Program-made: the position numbers and the translations under genes
DNA from: Bacteroidota bacterium
Lineage (GTDB): Bacteria > Bacteroidota > Bacteroidia > NS11-12g > UBA955
Reading direction: 5' to 3'
Length of the DNA: 64,000 nucleotides
NCBI GenBank assembly: GCA_027621365.1
Contig: JAQCBH010000010.1
Location: 1-64,000, forward strand
The notes under the pieces: generated by a model
The model's input: only the letters and a program-made list of their open reading frames with translations
What the model was told of the DNA's origin: nothing
Database searches by the model: none
Shown here: positions 16,401 to 24,275 of the stretch, one piece after another
How the letters are laid out: each line of letters starts with the position of its first letter
Position numbering within the stretch: the first letter of the stretch is position 1

Positions 16401-16757
16401 CGCCACCAAATGTTCGCTTAGGCTGCGTGCAGTGAAGGGAAACTTGGTGGAACCCAGGTCGGTTCCGGGGTCGTTCATCAGCCAGAACTTGACATCGCAG
16501 GCGGTGTCAAAGGCCCTTCCGGGTGTGCGGTAAAACTCGATCGAGGATATCGAGTCTCCGTGTTTCATGTTTCCCAACAAGCCGTAGGGAAACAGAATGG
16601 CAAAGCGCGAATAGTGGTTGCTGGTCGTGGCCGAGGGAACAAAAGGCCCACCCGTGTTGCCAGAATAAGAGGCGTCGCCCAGCTGCAAAAACTGCGCTTG
16701 AGCGAATTGACTCGCACACAACACCAAGCCAAAGAGGCTTCTTTTCACTATGCCCAT
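13398..16757 (-). CDS. T9SS cargo protein with repeated CARDB-like domains
   Basis: A 1119-residue exported protein. The signal peptide is residues 1-22 (GIVKRSLFGLVLCASQFAQA). The N-terminal region looks like a jelly-roll or carbohydrate-binding part. About six CARDB/Ig-like modules follow, each opening with a DLQV or DLAL type strand and a phrase such as VQVLLRNVGKKD or ATVQNPSYTNSS. The end is a type A C-terminal sorting domain (FRVYPQPSKDGRFSL to LPNGTYWL). It should be exported by Sec and then carried to the surface or medium by the type IX system. Start ATG at 16757 lies 4 nt after TATCTTTG; the track start at 16808 would run into pyrF. It is divergent to pyrF. Ligand unknown. Confidence 0.88.
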   Translation of the reverse strand: MGIVKRSLFGLVLCASQFAQAQFLQLGDASYSGNTGGPFVPSATTSNHYSRFAILFPYGLLGNMKHGDSISSIEFYRTPGRAFDTACDVKFWLMNDPGTDLGSTKFPFTARSLSEHLVAFGKPADLFPADGGWCELNFNGDAYFYDSTKGKSLVLMCEYEQRDTQGGPPQFYFESGFTVTGYSLLQVHYAYGASVPDSLPNTTQYHPTIRFHYPRADVDLQVQKVYTLGKMPVPLGRPDSVQVLLRNVGKKDISGQKVYTYSKGANAQKDSFTVNLTRRQSDFFAVPSLTPAKRGLDTIWVESPDANKDNNKAWSLRLANENVYSYRQVNDGPAPGGIGFNGETGDFVARFYAAQTKYLNQINVTFGAGNRQYRLGIWAYNASTRQPGSLIWQSDTLVSGTGSNILDIPNPVQVNGPFFVGVRQLGTSNVAFGYQMEEPVRPLTFFYAAPLGDTTWYDFSPDAPFRFLIEPRLQAEYDLAALSSDFPKDTLNQYTTDTLAPKGTIKNLGVQSIKPDSLEVICEVWGPQTKLYRESLFDTLSTGQSRQYTFPKKLVCSQLGEYRQLIMVKHLKDSIGDNDTAESRFYVGVKNDVMVATIYDPPQGFSYRYLLDTLMPVATVQNPSYTNSSNFIARCQIVHRGGKVVYNQAQTLQLDRFLSQILWWPTWKCTDTGRFDVVFTTEMAGDSYSKNDTLKRQIWVSKQVDLGLDSAASPRAGVEYTPGSSQPVRLRIFNDGIVGAFGAKYFVELYNPAGQLFYLDSIKLDIGANEAFLEQWKNATLSSAGEYRGLARVRYEFDPYKFNDSFIWAFTVGRAVDLQTKQWLWPIGSDTLEWGSGPYAPSMVIHNGGYSPLLGTLICEAYQNNQRVYQSSAYRSLDSAQTDTVTFAQTLMASQLGDLHLRAYWQHDTLDKHPENDSLFFTLPVAAFRDLALTDLSPKTDSLTEGFVGWKASVKLKSMGPKLGTDSAWLRITLSNNTETLLDDTLQVATLDFGDSLTQETQDSIKGLLPGSYTLSAYLLSAVDSFPLNDSLKHRFAVRVNNTIAPNMATFRVYPQPSKDGRFSLENHKEEVYQIYDNSGRLVQSGTAAEELRLASNLPNGTYWLYLPNRMAIALVLQR

Positions 16758-16761
16758 GTTC

Positions 16762-16769
16762 CAAAGATA
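16762..16769 (-). promoter_or_regulatory. -7 box TATCTTTG of the T9SS protein gene
   Basis: TAnnTTTG match ending 4 nt before the chosen ATG in the 50-nt divergent gap shared with pyrF. Confidence 0.65.
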
Positions 16770-16807
16770 GAAAGGACCCCTGCTTTTTCGCGTAATTTGC
16801 AAAAGCA

Positions 16808-17623
16808 ATGAACAGGACGGAGCTTTTTTCGCAGATTTCGCAAAAGCGTAGCTACCTCTGCACGGGGCTGGACACGCAAATTGAAAAACTTCCGCAAGGA
16901 ATTTCCCGCGATTTGCGCGGTGTGGTGGAGTTCAATCGCCGCATTGTTCAAGCGACCGAAGCCCATTCGGTTTCGTACAAAATCAACACGGCCTTCTACG
17001 AGCAGTACGGCCCCGCCGGTTGGTCGGCCATGCAGGAGACCCTGGCGCACCTGCCCCAAAACAGCTTTCGAATTGCCGATGCCAAGCGCGGCGACATTGG
17101 CAACACTTCGTCCATGTATGCCAAAGCTTTTTTTGAGGCCCTGACTTTTGACGCCGTCACCGTAGCTCCTTATATGGGCAAAGATTCCTTGCGCCCCTTC
17201 TTGGAGTTCGAAAACAAATGGATCATTTGCCTAGCCTTGACCTCCAACCCAGGCCACGCTGACTTTCAATTGGGCGAATACGAGGGCAAAAAGCTCTACG
17301 AACGGGTCATTGAAACGGTCTGCAAATGGGGCAACCCCGACAACCTGATGTTTGTGGTAGGGGCCACCCGCGCCTCTTTGGTGGGCGACATTCGCTCCTT
17401 GATTCCTGAGCATTATTTGCTTGTGCCTGGCGTGGGTGCCCAAGGCGGCAGTCTGCACGACATTTCCAAGGCGGGCTTCATAGGCGAGGCCAATCCTGGC
17501 CTTTTGGTCAATTCCTCGCGCGGCATTTTGTATGCCTCTTCGGGCGAAGATTTTGCCGAGGCCGCAAGCCAAGAAGCCTCTAAACTGGCTGCCGAGATGG
17601 CTAATTTGATGCAACATGACTAA
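16808..17623 (+). CDS. pyrF: Orotidine 5-phosphate decarboxylase
   Basis: A 271-residue enzyme, last step of UMP synthesis (OMP to UMP and CO2). The catalytic motif DAKRGDIGNTS (D91, K93, D96) and the longer length mark the group found in Bacteroidota, Actinobacteria and Myxococcus rather than the 230-residue type. LLVPGVGAQGG supplies the phosphate-binding loop. It starts at the ATG 50 nt from the divergent T9SS gene. No other pyr genes are near. Confidence 0.95.
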   Translation: MNRTELFSQISQKRSYLCTGLDTQIEKLPQGISRDLRGVVEFNRRIVQATEAHSVSYKINTAFYEQYGPAGWSAMQETLAHLPQNSFRIADAKRGDIGNTSSMYAKAFFEALTFDAVTVAPYMGKDSLRPFLEFENKWIICLALTSNPGHADFQLGEYEGKKLYERVIETVCKWGNPDNLMFVVGATRASLVGDIRSLIPEHYLLVPGVGAQGGSLHDISKAGFIGEANPGLLVNSSRGILYASSGEDFAEAASQEASKLAAEMANLMQHD

Positions 17624-17761
17624 GCTCTCTTCTTTGAATCACTGGCTCAACGGGCCCAACACCGAGCGCATGCCGTTTCCGGCGCGGACGTACCCTTGGC
17701 CATTTTCAACGACAAGGCCTTGGCGGGATCGCTGGCGATGACGAGTTTCCGCATGGGCTAA
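17624..17761 (+). other. pyrF-pheT spacer with an open reading frame lacking a start
   Basis: After the pyrF TAA the same frame stays open for 45 codons (the end reads LAIFNDKALAGSLAMTSFRM) up to TAA at 17759. It has no usable early start. An alternative ATG overlapping the pyrF stop opens 41 codons in another frame, and a minus-strand ORF also crosses. I recognise none of these. It may be a decayed gene end or simple spacer. The pheT promoter probably lies at its right edge (GCATCTTTG, one mismatch to TAnnTTTG, just before the ATG at 17799). Confidence 0.25.
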
Positions 17762-17798
17762 GCCGCTTGGCGGGCAGATTTTTCGCATCTTTGTAGCT

Positions 17799-20117
17799 AT
17801 GAACATTTCCACGCAGTGGTTGCGCGATTTGATAGACCTGGAACTGAGTGCCCAGGAGATGGCCGATCGCCTGTCGGTGTCAGGCCTTGAGGTGGAACAC
17901 TTAGAAAACTGGGAGTCTCTGCCCGGTGGCCTGCGCGGATTTGTCATTGGCCAGGTGTTGACCTGCGAAAAACACCCCAACGCCGACAAGCTTTCCTGCA
18001 CCACGGTTGATGTGGGAGCCGGCGAGTCCCTTTCGATTGTCTGTGGCGCCCCCAATGTGGCAGCCGGCCAAAAAGTGGTCGTCGCTACGGTAGGTTCGGA
18101 AATTTGTATGCCGGGCAAAGAGCCCTTTTTGATTGGCAAGAGCAAGATTCGCGGTGAGGTGTCTGAGGGCATGATTTGTGCCGAAGACGAGATGGGTTTA
18201 GGAAATAACCACGACGGAATTATGGTTCTTCCCGACGATGTTTCGGTGGGAATGTCGGCAGCTGATTATTTTGGTATTGTGCGCGACCAGGTGATGGAAA
18301 TTGGCTTAACCGCTAACCGCGGTGATGCCGCCTCTCACTTAGGGGTGGCCCGAGATTTGGCCGCATTGTTTGGGGCTAAGTTGAGACCAACGGCGCAAAC
18401 CGCCGCTCCTGGAGAGTCGGTAGCCCGAAAAATAGTAATTGAAAACGGCGAAGACTGTCGTCGCTACCGACTCATGGAGTTGACGGGTGCCTTTGTAAAG
18501 GCCTCATCAACGGTTGTTCAAAACCGTTTGCTCGCCATTGGCCTAGAACCCAAAAACAACTTGGTCGATTGCACCAACTATGTGCTTCACGAAACGGGCC
18601 AACCGGTTCATGCGTTTGATGCCGATAAGGTAGCTGGCGATATCCAGATTCGATTGGCCAAAAGCGGGGAAACCTTGGTGGTTTTAGGTGGCACCGAATT
18701 GAAGTTGAACATTGAAGATTTGGTGATTGCCGACGACAATGGCCCTATTGCCTTGGCTGGCGTCATGGGCGGCTTGCATTCGGCTGTCAACGAAAACACT
18801 CAGCGAATTTTGGTCGAAGTAGCCGACTTTCACCCCACCCGGGTGCGAAAAAGCGCCAAACGCCACACCTTGAACACCGACGCGTCTTTTCGTTTTGAAC
18901 GAGGAATTGATCGCAACGCGATACCCGAAGTAGCTTCTCGTTTGGCCTTTTTGATGCAGCGTGAGTCAGGAGCAGAGTGGCGTGGTTGGCGCGAGGAGTG
19001 CCCTGTTCCTTTTGAGCAAAAATACATAGCCCTTTCATTGGAATCATTGAATCGTTTTGCTGGATATGAAATTGAACGCGAAACGGTTTCGGCGGTTTTG
19101 AGCGGCTTGGGTTTTGGTTTAAAACCCAACCCCAAGGGTTTTGAGGTGGCGGTGCCGGCTTGGCGAAACGACATAGAAATTGACGTTGACCTGTATGAAG
19201 AGGTCATGCGCATTGACGGGTTTGACAAGGTGCCCATGTCGGGCAAAATGCAAGCCTCGTTGGGAGCCTTTTCGGGCATGGCCCAGCGCAAGCGTTTGAA
19301 TCGAGTTCGCCATTTCTTGGCTGGAGCAGGGTGGAACGAAGCGTCTACCAACTCCTTGACTTCGGCCTCTTGGTACAAGGGCCGTACGGATTTGGTGGAA
19401 TTGACCAACCCCTTGAGTAGCGACATGGCTGTCATGCGCGCCTCTTTGGTACCTGGCTTGTTGCAGTCTTTGGCTTTCAATGCCAAACGCCAGGCAGACC
19501 GTGTGCAGTTATTTGAAATAGGCAAGACCTACCACAAAACCGAAAATGGGTTCAAAGAAACTCCCACCCTGTGCATCGCTGTTTGGGGACGAGCCCTTCC
19601 CGAATCTTGGGAGAATGGCAACCAAAAAGTGGGGTATTACGATCTTCAGAAAGTGGCCTTGGGTATATTGGCCGCCTTGCGCAGCAAGGCGCGTTTGGAA
19701 GACTTTGTCATTGGTCAAGCTTCAGCTACTTGGTGCAAGCAAGCCGAATTGAAAGGAGAGGCTTGGACCATGGAAATACCCTTGAAGAAGCTGTTGGCTC
19801 AGCCCAACGAGGCGGTCAAGTATCAAGCCCCAGCCAAATTCCCTACGGTTCGTCGGGACTTGAGTTTGGTCGTTGACAAGGCCAAGAAATTTGCCGATTT
19901 GGAATCGGTGATCAAAGCCCAAAAGGTGAAAATCTTGCGTGATACTCGCGTGTTTGACATTTACGAAGGCAAACCCTTAGAGGCCAATCAAAAGGCCGTT
20001 TCTCTGTCCTTTTTCTTGAGTCGCCCCGATGCCACCTTGACCGACAAAGAGGCCGACGCAGCCATGGAAAAACTCATGAAAGCGTTTGAAGAAAGTGGGG
20101 CGCTGATTCGCCGCTAG
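17799..20117 (+). CDS. pheT: Phenylalanine-tRNA ligase beta subunit
   Basis: A 772-residue PheRS beta chain. Domains in order: the N-terminal tRNA-binding EMAP-like domain (GQVLTCEKHPNADKLSCTTV), the B3/B4 editing region (NRGDAASHLGVARDLA to LMGGLHSAVNENT), the B5 domain, the catalytic-like core (LTNPLSSDMAVMRASLVPGL) and the C-terminal anticodon-binding FDX-ACB domain (APAKFPTVRRDLSLVVDK). Together with PheS it charges tRNA-Phe and clears mischarged Tyr. It converges on prfA with an 8-nt gap. pheS is 12 kb away on the minus strand. Confidence 0.97.
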   Translation: MNISTQWLRDLIDLELSAQEMADRLSVSGLEVEHLENWESLPGGLRGFVIGQVLTCEKHPNADKLSCTTVDVGAGESLSIVCGAPNVAAGQKVVVATVGSEICMPGKEPFLIGKSKIRGEVSEGMICAEDEMGLGNNHDGIMVLPDDVSVGMSAADYFGIVRDQVMEIGLTANRGDAASHLGVARDLAALFGAKLRPTAQTAAPGESVARKIVIENGEDCRRYRLMELTGAFVKASSTVVQNRLLAIGLEPKNNLVDCTNYVLHETGQPVHAFDADKVAGDIQIRLAKSGETLVVLGGTELKLNIEDLVIADDNGPIALAGVMGGLHSAVNENTQRILVEVADFHPTRVRKSAKRHTLNTDASFRFERGIDRNAIPEVASRLAFLMQRESGAEWRGWREECPVPFEQKYIALSLESLNRFAGYEIERETVSAVLSGLGFGLKPNPKGFEVAVPAWRNDIEIDVDLYEEVMRIDGFDKVPMSGKMQASLGAFSGMAQRKRLNRVRHFLAGAGWNEASTNSLTSASWYKGRTDLVELTNPLSSDMAVMRASLVPGLLQSLAFNAKRQADRVQLFEIGKTYHKTENGFKETPTLCIAVWGRALPESWENGNQKVGYYDLQKVALGILAALRSKARLEDFVIGQASATWCKQAELKGEAWTMEIPLKKLLAQPNEAVKYQAPAKFPTVRRDLSLVVDKAKKFADLESVIKAQKVKILRDTRVFDIYEGKPLEANQKAVSLSFFLSRPDATLTDKEADAAMEKLMKAFEESGALIRR

Positions 20118-20125
20118 GGAGTTGA

Positions 20126-21196
20126 TTAATTCCCCATCTCTTTCAAGCGTTCGGCATTTTCTGCCACGCTCAAGGCATTGATGACCTCGTCTAGGTCGCC
20201 GTTGATGATGGCGTCCAAGTTGTAAAGGGTCAAGTTGATGCGGTGGTCGGTAACCCGGCCCTGGGGGTAGTTGTAGGTTCTGATTTTGGCTGAACGATCG
20301 CCACTTGAAACCAAGGTTTTGCGTTTACTGGCAATGGCCTCATTGTGTTTTTGCAGCTCCATTTCGTAGAGTTTGGTAGCCAGCATTTTCATGGCCTTCT
20401 CGCGGTTTTTCAGCTGGGTTCGCTCGGTTTGGCAAATGACCACAATGCCCGTGGGCTTGTGGGTCAACTGTACTTTGGTTTCTACCTTGTTCACGTTCTG
20501 ACCACCAGCACCACCGCTACGAGAAGTGTGCAACTCCACGTCAGACTCACGCAAATTGACATCAACTTCGTCTGCTTCAGGCATCACCACTACGGTAGCG
20601 GCTGAGGTGTGAATTCGGCCCTGGCTTTCGGTGGCCGGAACGCGCTGCACGCGGTGGGCGCCGCTTTCGTATTTCAAAACGCCATATGAACCGGGCTCGT
20701 TGATTTCGAATGAGATGCGGGAGTAACCGCCAGAAGAGGATTCGTTGTCCTCCAAGACCGAGGTTTGCCAGCCTTTGGTGTCGCAGTATCGCTTGTACAT
20801 GCGATAGAGGTCGCCGGCAAAAATGGCCGCTTCGTCGCCACCGGTACCCGCCCGAATTTCCACCACAGCCGGTTTGGCGTCTTCGGGGTCTTTGGGTAGC
20901 AATTGCAGTCGAATGCGTGACTCTAGATCCTCTTGTTGGGCCTCGAGCAACTCAAGCTCTTCTTTGGCCATGTCCTTGAGTTCCTTGTCCTTCTCATTTT
21001 TGAGAATGTCGCGGGCTTCGGTGATTCCCTCGTGCCAGGCCTTGTATTCGAAATAACTATCGACAACCTCTTCTAGGTCGCGGTATTCTTTGTTGAGCTG
21101 CGCAAAACGCTTTTGGTCGACCACCACTTCGGGCGAGCCGAGCAAGAGCTCAATTTCTTTGTATCGGGCGTGTATGGCTTCGAGTTTATCGAGCAT
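20126..21196 (-). CDS. prfA: Peptide chain release factor 1
   Basis: A 356-residue class I release factor that ends translation at UAA and UAG. The GGQ motif is intact ([18 protein letters not shown]), as are [21 protein letters not shown] and [15 protein letters not shown], which are RF1-type; no RF2-type programmed frameshift is present. The family start [16 protein letters not shown] fixes the ATG at 21196; the longer ORF would overlap coaE more. It overlaps the coaE stop by 11 bp and is probably co-transcribed with it. Confidence 0.96.
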   Translation of the reverse strand: MLDKLEAIHARYKEIELLLGSPEVVVDQKRFAQLNKEYRDLEEVVDSYFEYKAWHEGITEARDILKNEKDKELKDMAKEELELLEAQQEDLESRIRLQLLPKDPEDAKPAVVEIRAGTGGDEAAIFAGDLYRMYKRYCDTKGWQTSVLEDNESSSGGYSRISFEINEPGSYGVLKYESGAHRVQRVPATESQGRIHTSAATVVVMPEADEVDVNLRESDVELHTSRSGGAGGQNVNKVETKVQLTHKPTGIVVICQTERTQLKNREKAMKMLATKLYEMELQKHNEAIASKRKTLVSSGDRSAKIRTYNYPQGRVTDHRINLTLYNLDAIINGDLDEVINALSVAENAERLKEMGN

Positions 21197-21779
21197 GGTT
21201 GAATTGGTTGTGAAGGGTGAGAACCTGTTCAATTAGGCTTTCAGACCCGTTGTTTTGAATGAGGTGTTGACACAAAGGTTCCCAGCGCTCTTGGGGCCAT
21301 TGGGCGTTCATGCGGGCTTCAATGGCGGCCTCATCCAAGCCGTCGCGTTGCATGACACGGTCCAAGCGAACAGACGTGTTGGCCAGCACCCCGACTACGG
21401 TGTCTACGGTTTTGTCAGCCCCGCTCTCAAACAGAATGGCGGCTTCTTTGATGGCGTATGAATGGCCTTCGCCTTGTCGTTCGGCGCACCAGGCGTCCCA
21501 ACGAGCGAATACACGAGGATGAACCAGGGCGTTGAGTTGTTCGCGCAAGGTGGGTTCATCAAAGAGGCGTTTTCGCACTACGCCAGCCTGGAATTGGCCA
21601 CCCTGGTATACCTCTGGGCCGAACAAATAAATCAGCGGCTCGCGCAGACTGGCATCTTCGTTGTAAAGGGCCTTGGCCTCTTTGTCAGCTTCGTAAACAG
21701 GCACACCGAGTTGGGCAAAAATCTGGCAAACGGTCGATTTGCCGCTGCCAATTCCCCCGGTTACCCCAACGCGCAGCAC
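21186..21779 (-). CDS. coaE: Dephospho-CoA kinase
   Basis: A 197-residue kinase, last step of coenzyme A synthesis. The P-loop [12 protein letters not shown] covers residues 5-16, and the substrate region ADKEAKALY follows. GTG is the start. It lies 3 nt after yajC, in the usual Bacteroidota order nusB, DUF1573, yajC, coaE, though the YbbR/CdaR-like gene often found between yajC and coaE is missing here. The other CoA gene in the window, coaD, is 26 kb away. Confidence 0.95.
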   Translation of the reverse strand: MLRVGVTGGIGSGKSTVCQIFAQLGVPVYEADKEAKALYNEDASLREPLIYLFGPEVYQGGQFQAGVVRKRLFDEPTLREQLNALVHPRVFARWDAWCAERQGEGHSYAIKEAAILFESGADKTVDTVVGVLANTSVRLDRVMQRDGLDEAAIEARMNAQWPQERWEPLCQHLIQNNGSESLIEQVLTLHNQFNHAR

Positions 21780-21782
21780 GGT

Positions 21783-22094
21783 TTATTTGCTTTCGGTAGC
21801 GGCAGGGTAGTGGGCCTGGGTCAACTCCATGCTCACGGCGCTTTTTTCAATGCGCAACTTGCCTTCTTCTACCTCGATAACGAAGTGGGTGTCGGCCACG
21901 GTGGTGATTTTGCCATGAATGCCACCAGAGGTGACGATTTTGTCCCCTTTGCTCAGGCTTTCCATGTGGGCCTTGGCCTTTTTTTGCTTGCGCATTTGGG
22001 GCCAAATCATGAACAAAAAGAAAACAGCCATGATCAGCAACATGGGAATCATGTCCATGCCGCCTTGGCCTTGTAGTATGGTGTAAATAGTCAT
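21783..22094 (-). CDS. yajC: Preprotein translocase subunit YajC
   Basis: A 103-residue single-span membrane protein. There is one N-terminal helix (MIPMLLIMAVFFLFMIWP) followed by QMRKQKKAKAHMESLSKGDKIVTSGGIHGKI, the family signature. It associates with SecDF at the Sec translocon. It lies 3 nt after the DUF1573 lipoprotein gene and 3 nt before coaE, so it is transcribed as part of the nusB operon. Confidence 0.95.
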   Translation of the reverse strand: MTIYTILQGQGGMDMIPMLLIMAVFFLFMIWPQMRKQKKAKAHMESLSKGDKIVTSGGIHGKITTVADTHFVIEVEEGKLRIEKSAVSMELTQAHYPAATESK

Positions 22095-22097
22095 GTT

Positions 22098-22592
22098 TTA
22101 GTGAAAGTCGTCGTGGTCTTCGGTGGCTAAAATGTGGGCCCTAAAAATGAGGGTTTCTAGCCGGTTTTCGGCATTGTCAAAAACCACATTGATGCTCTTT
22201 TCCACCAGCGGATTGTCAGTACCGCCTTTGCCATTCGAGTCAAAAGTGGCGGTAATGCTGCCTTCCCCACCAGGTGGGATCAAGTCTTTGGTCCAGTTGG
22301 GAGTGGTGCATCCGCAGGAAGCTTGAACATTGGCGATGCTCATGGGGCCGTCGCCGGTGTTTTTGAATTTGTAGACGTGCTGCACCTTTTCGCCGTCGTT
22401 GATTTGGCCAAAGTAGAAAGCGGTGTCCTCGAACACGGCACGACCTTGGGGCCCAGCGGGAACAGCGGGGTTGTCAAGCGTAGCGGGGTTGTCTTCGATG
22501 TCTTCGGCGTCAAAACTGCGATTGCCCGAGCCGGAGCAAGAGGCCAAGGCCACAAGGGTAAGGGCCGCCAGGGTGTGCAAAACCTTGTTCAT
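22098..22592 (-). CDS. DUF1573 lipoprotein
   Basis: A 164-residue exported protein with a lipobox (LVALASCSGSG, Cys near residue 20). The DUF1573 domain is recognisable from FEDTAFYFGQINDGEKVQHVYKF, the NTGDGPMSIANVQASCGCT core and the IPPGGEGSITATFD strand. It is an Ig-like fold of unknown function, usually periplasmic. It lies 12 nt after nusB and before yajC, a position conserved across Bacteroidota, which suggests a housekeeping envelope role. Confidence 0.88.
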   Translation of the reverse strand: MNKVLHTLAALTLVALASCSGSGNRSFDAEDIEDNPATLDNPAVPAGPQGRAVFEDTAFYFGQINDGEKVQHVYKFKNTGDGPMSIANVQASCGCTTPNWTKDLIPPGGEGSITATFDSNGKGGTDNPLVEKSINVVFDNAENRLETLIFRAHILATEDHDDFH

Positions 22593-22604
22593 GAGACAAA
22601 AATA

Positions 22605-23537
22605 TCAATTCTGCTTGAGACCGCGGCCGCTCTTGACGATTTTGCCTTCGGCTTCGAGCTGTATGCGCAAGCGATCCAAAACGCCGTTGATGAAGCGAGA
22701 AGAATTGGGCGTGGAGTAGTTCTTGGTGATTTCCAGATACTCGTTGATAGTCACCTTGACGGGAATCTCGGGGCAGTGCAGGAATTCGGCCAAGGTCAAC
22801 TTGATGATGAGCAAGTCCAAAATGGCAATGCGGCCCGGGTCCCAGTTGGTGGTTACCCCCGACACCAACTGCTCGTACTCTTCGCCCTCTTGAGCGCAGT
22901 GCTTTAGCAGGTTCTGGGCGAAGATCCAATCTTCGTGACCGGCGCTTAAGGCGGCAGGGGTATGAATCTTGCCGGGCTTGGCAGAGGCAAGGGTTTTGCC
23001 AATTTCGCGCGACACATAGGGATCATCGTCCGTCCACAAGGGGTAGTACTCAACCAAAGCGTCGTGAAACGGTTCGTAGGCTTCAAACAGGTGTGTGAAG
23101 AGGTTCTCCAAGAAATATTGCTGCTGCTCAAAGTTGGGCTCGTCAAAAATGGAAAAGTCCTGCCAGAAGGGCTGGGCGCTTAATTCTTTGATCCACTCTT
23201 CGATGTTCTTCTGCAAATCGCTCCAATCAAAGGGTGACGATTTGCCGCTCAAGGAAGCGTTGTACAGATCTTGAACCAAACCGCTGTGGTTCAAAATGCC
23301 GTAGGCGCGAATCTTCGCGGCATCGGGGTAAAATTTGGATTTTTCTAGGCCTTGTTTCTCCGAAAGATGTTCTTGCAGGGCGTGAGGCAGAGCCAATAGG
23401 TGCAAGTAAAAAAGGTGGCTTTCGTTGAGTCGCTCTTTGAGCTGATCAATTTCGGGGGCCAGGGCACCGCTGCCGCTTTGCTGCCAAGCGTACAAAGACT
23501 GCAAAGTCTTTACGCGTACGAGTCTTCGGGATATCAT
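22605..23537 (-). CDS. nusB: Transcription antitermination factor NusB
   Basis: A 310-residue protein, twice the length of E. coli NusB but usual for Bacteroidota, in which the N-terminal half (MISRRLVRVKTLQSLYAWQQ and a helical insert) precedes the NusB fold proper (GEEYEQLVSGVTTNWDPGRIAILDLLIIKLTLAEF). It forms part of the NusB-NusE complex at boxA in rRNA transcription. It heads the nusB operon. A TATCTTTG box lies 20 nt before the ATG. Confidence 0.94.
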   Translation of the reverse strand: MISRRLVRVKTLQSLYAWQQSGSGALAPEIDQLKERLNESHLFYLHLLALPHALQEHLSEKQGLEKSKFYPDAAKIRAYGILNHSGLVQDLYNASLSGKSSPFDWSDLQKNIEEWIKELSAQPFWQDFSIFDEPNFEQQQYFLENLFTHLFEAYEPFHDALVEYYPLWTDDDPYVSREIGKTLASAKPGKIHTPAALSAGHEDWIFAQNLLKHCAQEGEEYEQLVSGVTTNWDPGRIAILDLLIIKLTLAEFLHCPEIPVKVTINEYLEITKNYSTPNSSRFINGVLDRLRIQLEAEGKIVKSGRGLKQN

Positions 23538-23557
23538 AGGACGTTAGAACGAGGCCA

Positions 23558-23565
23558 CAAAGATA
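23558..23565 (-). promoter_or_regulatory. -7 box TATCTTTG of nusB
   Basis: TAnnTTTG match with a 20-nt spacing to the ATG; this gene would have a short but real leader. Confidence 0.65.
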
Positions 23566-23594
23566 GGGCTCGTTCTTGGAATTTGGTTTTTGAA

Positions 23595-24275
23595 TTAGGC
23601 GAGAAGCCCGTCAAAAACAGAGCGACCATCCAGGTTGCGCAAGAAATCGGTGGCACAGCGCTCGGGGTGTGGCATCATGCCGAACACGTTTTTACCCGCA
23701 TTGCAAATGCCCGCAATGTGGTTCAAGGAACCATTGGGGTTGTGCTGGTCGCCTAGTTCTCCCTCGGGAGAGCAATAGCGAAAGACTACCTGACCATTGG
23801 CCTCTAGTTTCGCCAAGGTTTGTTCATCGCAATAGAAACGGCCCTCACCGTGGGCGATGGGAACTTCAATGGCTTGACCCATTTCCAAACTCTTGGTAAT
23901 GGCCAATTCGGTATTGCCTGGGGTCAGGTGAACGTTTTGGCAGATGAATTTCATGCTGGTGTTGCGAAGCAATGCACCGGGCAGAAGGCCGCTTTCGCAG
24001 AGAATTTGAAATCCGTTGCAAATGCCCATAACAAAACCGCCGTTAGCGGCATGCTCAGCCACAGCATCCATGACGGGAGACAATTTGGCAATGGCACCTG
24101 AACGCAGGTAGTCGCCATACGAAAAGCCACCGGGAAGAAAAATGTGGGTGCAGCCCTTCAAGTCGCTGTCCTTGTGCCAGAGTTTTTCAACAGTCTGGTC
24201 GCTGTAGGTCGACAACACCTCGATGAGGTCTTGATCGCAATTGGAGCCCGGAAATACGACTACACCAAATTTCAT
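23595..24275 (-). CDS. purQ: Phosphoribosylformylglycinamidine synthase glutaminase subunit
   Basis: A 226-residue class I glutamine amidotransferase that feeds ammonia to PurL for FGAM formation in purine synthesis. The nucleophile is Cys86 in GICNGFQ, and the His-Glu pair is in MMPHPERC (H203, E205). The presence of a separate PurQ plus purS in this window (50.3 kb) shows the organism uses the three-part PurLQS enzyme. The ATG overlaps the SDR stop (ATGA) but a TATATTTG box also lies 4 nt upstream, so it may have its own promoter. Confidence 0.95.
   Translation of the reverse strand: MKFGVVVFPGSNCDQDLIEVLSTYSDQTVEKLWHKDSDLKGCTHIFLPGGFSYGDYLRSGAIAKLSPVMDAVAEHAANGGFVMGICNGFQILCESGLLPGALLRNTSMKFICQNVHLTPGNTELAITKSLEMGQAIEVPIAHGEGRFYCDEQTLAKLEANGQVVFRYCSPEGELGDQHNPNGSLNHIAGICNAGKNVFGMMPHPERCATDFLRNLDGRSVFDGLLA

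Noticed and set aside
17639-18172. 177-codon minus-strand ORF at the pheT start
   Set aside because: Antisense shadow of pheT, with no promoter box and no family-like sequence.
18830-19525. 231-codon minus-strand ORF inside pheT
   Set aside because: Complete overlap with the highly conserved pheT coding sequence.
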